From the NCBI GenBank assembly GCA_018057925.1, contig JAGPCT010000025.1, positions 1-44,530 of the forward strand: a stretch of DNA of 44,530 bases. Direction: 5' to 3'. Under the pieces are notes generated by a model. It was not told the origin of the DNA. It searched no databases and saw only the letters and a list, made by a program, of their open reading frames with translations. Origin of the DNA: Saprospiraceae bacterium. GTDB taxonomy: Bacteria > Bacteroidota > Bacteroidia > Chitinophagales > Saprospiraceae. The position numbers and the translations under genes are program-made. Positions 42,373 to 44,530 of this stretch are shown piece after piece (position 1 is the stretch's first letter; each line of letters opens with the position of its first letter).

Positions 42373-42661
42373 TCCACCCAATTCCCTGGTGGCAGTATCG
42401 AACCAAACGCATCAAAACAATGGAGATATTCCGGTGGTCTTTCCCACCATTACAAGTGATTTTATCAATATTTCATTACCGGCAGAATTAGAGGAAGCCA
42501 CTATAGAATTATTTTCCATATCGGGCCAAAAGCTGACAAGCAAGGTGATCAGAGCGGGTAGTACGCAATGGTCCTTATCGGAATTGCCTCCGGGTATGTA
42601 CTTTTTAGTAGCGAAGTATTCTGCAGGTAATCATACATTCAAAATAAACCTGGTAAAATGA
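42305..42661 (+). CDS. T9SS substrate, C-terminal part with sorting domain (frameshifted)
   Basis: The useful part begins about 42370 (NPPNSLVAVSNQ). It ends with a T9SS type A sorting domain: PTITSDFINISLPAELEEAT, ELFSISGQKLTSKVI, LSELPPGMYFLVAKY and FKINLVK. The first 20 codons overlap the preceding gene in another frame and have no family character, so the ATG at 42305 is not a believable start. It is the 3' half of the gene starting at 42019. The TGA stop overlaps the ATG of the lipoprotein (ATGA), which suggests translational coupling. Confidence 0.65.
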   Translation: MILWVKTALEKSNMWEMNCFGGNPPNSLVAVSNQTHQNNGDIPVVFPTITSDFINISLPAELEEATIELFSISGQKLTSKVIRAGSTQWSLSELPPGMYFLVAKYSAGNHTFKINLVK

Positions 42662-43224
42662 AAGTCTATATTTATTTTCTCTGGGCTATTATAGGAATCA
42701 GCTTCCTGGCTTCATGTGAGAAAACGCCAAACCCTGTGCAGGAACCTGTGCCTATCTATACGCCTTACAGTCTGAGGGCCTGTCCCAAATGTTACATTGG
42801 TTCAGGATATAAGAATGGGTATCTTTTTTACTTTAATTATGTATTAGAATATATTGAAGAAAAGGATGTTTATTTCATCGGTTTTGTAAATACAGATATT
42901 GACTCTTTGTCCTATCGTGAACAGTTTTATTTTATTCCGCCACCACAAACAGGGAAACACTTGATACGAAAGGATAAAATTGATGGAGGATATCTTTTGC
43001 AAATAGATGATGGTGATGTTCCAAGTCCTGATAAGTATGCATTGGACACATTGCAGCATAATTATGTTACCATCACCCACCTGGATACGGTAACACGTAC
43101 GATAGGAGGCGAGGGAGAAATGCACTTCAGGATTAAAGACGCTGTCAATAAATATGATAAAAGAAACCCTGACAGGGTGGACCTGACGGGCATCAAATTC
43201 TATGGAACCTATTATGACAGGTGA
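42658..43224 (+). CDS. Lipoprotein of unknown function
   Basis: The 188-residue product has a lipoprotein signal with lipobox FLASC (Cys at residue 20). A Pro-rich linker and a beta-rich domain follow (YSLRACPKCYIGSGYKNGYL with a CxxC, ... YFIGFVNTDIDSLSYREQFY). I recognise no family. It overlaps the T9SS-substrate gene by 4 nt (ATGA). A broken copy of this junction lies at 43255-43328. Association with the cell envelope is inferred from the lipobox. Confidence 0.8.
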   Translation: MKVYIYFLWAIIGISFLASCEKTPNPVQEPVPIYTPYSLRACPKCYIGSGYKNGYLFYFNYVLEYIEEKDVYFIGFVNTDIDSLSYREQFYFIPPPQTGKHLIRKDKIDGGYLLQIDDGDVPSPDKYALDTLQHNYVTITHLDTVTRTIGGEGEMHFRIKDAVNKYDKRNPDRVDLTGIKFYGTYYDR

Positions 43225-43254
43225 GAAGCACAGATTATAATGCAATATATTAGG

Positions 43255-43328
43255 GGCAATCCAACATATAAAACAAACCTGGTAAAATGAAGATCAATGC
43301 TTATTTTCTCTGGACAGTTTCAGGATTC
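43255..43328 (+). pseudogene. Remnant of a duplicated T9SS-tail/lipoprotein junction
   Basis: AAACCTGGTAAAATGAAGAT and TTATTTTCTCTGG match 42644-42690, the end of the sorting domain and the start of the lipoprotein gene. After about 43328 similarity is lost and no long frame remains. Together with the 113-bp repeats this marks a decayed tandem duplication of the module. A shorter partial echo of the 113-bp repeat (TTTCACCCCTTCGG, GTTTAGATGTAA) lies at 43411-43439. Confidence 0.6.
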
Positions 43329-43455
43329 TGGTAAACCATTGATTAGGAGAAGTAAAGTGATTCCATATTTGGCTAAAGAGGCATTTGGATACAATGCCGA
43401 AGGCTGGTATTTATTTCACCCCTTCGGAGTTTAGATGTAACCATATATTTTCATT

Positions 43456-43568
43456 ATTATAATCATTCCATCCCTTCAGGATTTATTTTATGTTTATCTT
43501 TTTTCTAGGAATTGAGAAAACTCTACGTTTTCTGTGTCGATTGTTTAGATGTAATGCCGCAACATACA
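43456..43568 (+). repeat. 113-bp direct repeat, copy 2 (partner 41794-41906)
   Basis: Same length and orientation as 41794-41906, with scattered substitutions only. It ends about 40 bp before MITE copy K. No functional gene follows it directly, unlike copy 1, which precedes the T9SS-substrate gene. Confidence 0.85.
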
Positions 43569-43606
43569 ATTCAGAATCGATTCCTTCATTGAGACGTCCT
43601 ATTAAT

Positions 43607-43752
43607 CCCGAATTCAGTAGTAAAGGTTTTGAAAAACCGCATAGTGCTGATTATGAGGGTTAATCCCGATGTACGAATCGTTTCAATGGTTTCTGTAAAC
43701 CATTGATTACGAGTCGTAAATCGATTCCGCATTTATCTAAAGCGGAATTTGG
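43607..43752 (+). mobile_element. MITE-like palindromic element, copy K (full length)
   Basis: This full-length copy begins CCCGAATTCAGTAG and ends GCGGAATTTGG. It is flanked by a perfect 6-bp direct repeat ATTAAT (43601-43606 and 43753-43758). All internal hairpins are intact, including CAATGGTTT/AAACCATTG. Confidence 0.8.
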
Positions 43753-43762
43753 ATTAATCGAT

Positions 43763-43802
43763 ACAATATGGTTTTTAAAAACCTTTCCCACTGAATTAAG
43801 GT
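43763..43802 (-). mobile_element. End fragment of the MITE-like element
   Basis: ACAATATGGTTTTTAAAAAC, CTTTCCCACTGAATTAAGGT matches the last 40 bp of reverse-oriented copies such as E (CACTATACGGTTTTTCAAAA...CTGAATTCGGGT). It ends 10 bp before the ATG of the HMA-AraC gene, so part of that gene's leader is element-derived. Confidence 0.55.
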
Positions 43803-43812
43803 TTACCTTAAT

Positions 43813-44376
43813 ATGCAAACTCTTTTTATTAAAAATATGGTGTGCAACCGCTGTATTATGGCAGTTCAAGACAAATTGGATCAACTCGGATTAATAGCAA
43901 AACGGGTTACTTTAGGTGAAGTTACACTGGAAAATGAGCTTAGTCCAATGTCAAAAGACACCTTAGAAAAGGCCTTGACTTCTTTGGGATTTGAACTAAT
44001 TGATGATAAAAAAAGTCGCCTCATCGAAAAGATTAAAAATATCATTATAGACCTCGTACATTATCAGGATAATGACGTTAAGACCAACCTTACAGAACTA
44101 TTGAGCAACAGTCTGCATCACGATTACAGCTATTTGTCCAACCTTTTCTCAGAAGTAGAAGGGACAACTATAGAAAAGTACTTAATCGCTCAAAAGGTCG
44201 AAAAAGTCAAAGAACTATTGGTCTATGATGAATTGACTCTGAGTGAAATCGCTTTCCGCCTGAATTATTCAAGTGTCGCTTATCTGAGCAATCAGTTTAA
44301 AAAAGTCACCGGTCTTACACCCAGTTATTTTAAGCAAATAAAAGCAGATAAAAGAAAGCCGCTTGATATGGTATAA
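43813..44376 (+). CDS. HMA-like domain fused to AraC-type HTH regulator
   Basis: This 187-residue protein joins two parts. Residues 1-65 resemble a heavy-metal-associated (HMA) ferredoxin-like domain with a CxxC site in IKNMVCNRCIMAVQ. Residues about 95-180 form an AraC/XylS-type DNA-binding domain (LTLSEIAFRLNYSSVAYLSN, then FKKVTGLTPSYFKQ). It may bind a soft metal such as copper or zinc and regulate efflux genes, but none is in the window. Its upstream region is made of MITE copy K and an element fragment. The ATG at 43813 starts right at the HMA strand. Confidence 0.85.
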   Translation: MQTLFIKNMVCNRCIMAVQDKLDQLGLIAKRVTLGEVTLENELSPMSKDTLEKALTSLGFELIDDKKSRLIEKIKNIIIDLVHYQDNDVKTNLTELLSNSLHHDYSYLSNLFSEVEGTTIEKYLIAQKVEKVKELLVYDELTLSEIAFRLNYSSVAYLSNQFKKVTGLTPSYFKQIKADKRKPLDMV

Positions 44377-44452
44377 CTTTTTACAAGTGCAATGTACTCA
44401 ACGATTATATTAAGTCTATTATATAATTACACATATATTGCTTATCTTTGGA

Positions 44453-44460
44453 AAAAACTT
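44453..44460 (+). promoter_or_regulatory. -7 box before the last gene
   Basis: TATCTTTG matches TAnnTTTG, 6 bp upstream of the ATG at 44467, so the transcript would be nearly leaderless. Confidence 0.4.
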
Positions 44461-44466
44461 TGGAAT

Positions 44467-44530
44467 ATGGGTAGGCAAGTGTTAAAAATAAGTAATTATA
44501 CATCAGAAGAAATAAAGTCAATGTTTCGGG
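44467..44530 (+). CDS. Partial gene at window end, possible IS630-type transposase N-terminus
   Basis: From the ATG at 44467, 21 codons are visible before the window ends (MGRQVLKI..., TSEEIKSMF). The short basic start followed by an 'N-Y-T-S-E-E-I' helix is reminiscent of the N-terminal HTH of IS630-type transposases common in Bacteroidota. With so few residues this is a weak call; any protein with an N-terminal HTH is possible. The gene has its own TATCTTTG box. Confidence 0.35.
   Translation, partial: MGRQVLKISNYTSEEIKSMFR

Overview
The window looks like chromosome from a Bacteroidota bacterium, most likely near the Saprospiria/Saprospiraceae. Evidence: T9SS C-terminal sorting tails, a giant hyalin-repeat-like surface protein, DUF3127 and DUF3667 family proteins, an OmpA-family protein with TPR and PD40 repeats, Bacteroidota-type -7 boxes (TAnnTTTG) upstream of many genes, and no Shine-Dalgarno pattern. 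The lineage is inferred from gene families, not from a marker-gene comparison.

Layout. 0-1.2 kb: ssb behind a palindromic/phased repeat cluster, then a terminator, a mobile palindromic element and four 23-bp tandem repeats. 1.2-8.7 kb, all minus strand: lipoyl E2 acyltransferase, TPR-PD40-OmpA-SPOR envelope protein and methyltransferase in one operon, then an OmpP1/FadL porin and a Tyr/Gly-rich secreted protein. 8.9-14.1 kb: proS, a DUF3127 gene and a Trp-rich secreted protein in tandem, a radical-SAM-like protein without a cluster motif (minus), and a large secreted protein. 14.3-18.6 kb: a low-GC accessory island with a Fic/Doc toxin and HTH partner, a DUF3667 membrane protein pair and higBA, built like an integron cassette array without an integrase. 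18.6-24.9 kb: Lrp regulator, S41-like pseudoprotease, tsaC, a lipoprotein, odhB and sdaA. 25.7-35.4 kb: one T9SS-exported giant protein whose frame is cut by two in-frame TGA codons. 36-41.7 kb: divergent tyrosine phenol-lyase and tryptophanase, acyl-CoA thioesterase, U32 protein and an M23 peptidase. 41.7-44.5 kb: a frameshifted T9SS substrate with a lipoprotein inside a locally duplicated segment, an HMA-AraC regulator and the start of a probable transposase gene.

Across the window lies a family of about 147-bp elements (11 copies plus one end fragment, all intergenic) with terminal inverted repeats and, in most full-length copies, A/T-rich 4-6-bp flanking duplications. This fits a MITE. 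A second dispersed repeat family of about 60 bp has four copies.

Most noteworthy: (1) the two in-frame TGA codons in the 9.7-kb surface-protein gene, in a genome that otherwise uses TGA as stop; (2) the MITE-like family, whose copies sit at or very near stop codons; (3) the cassette-like island with near-identical 137-bp hairpin repeats just after gene ends; (4) the paired Tpl/TnaA enzymes; (5) apparent pseudoenzymes (S41 without its serine, radical-SAM-like without its cysteines).
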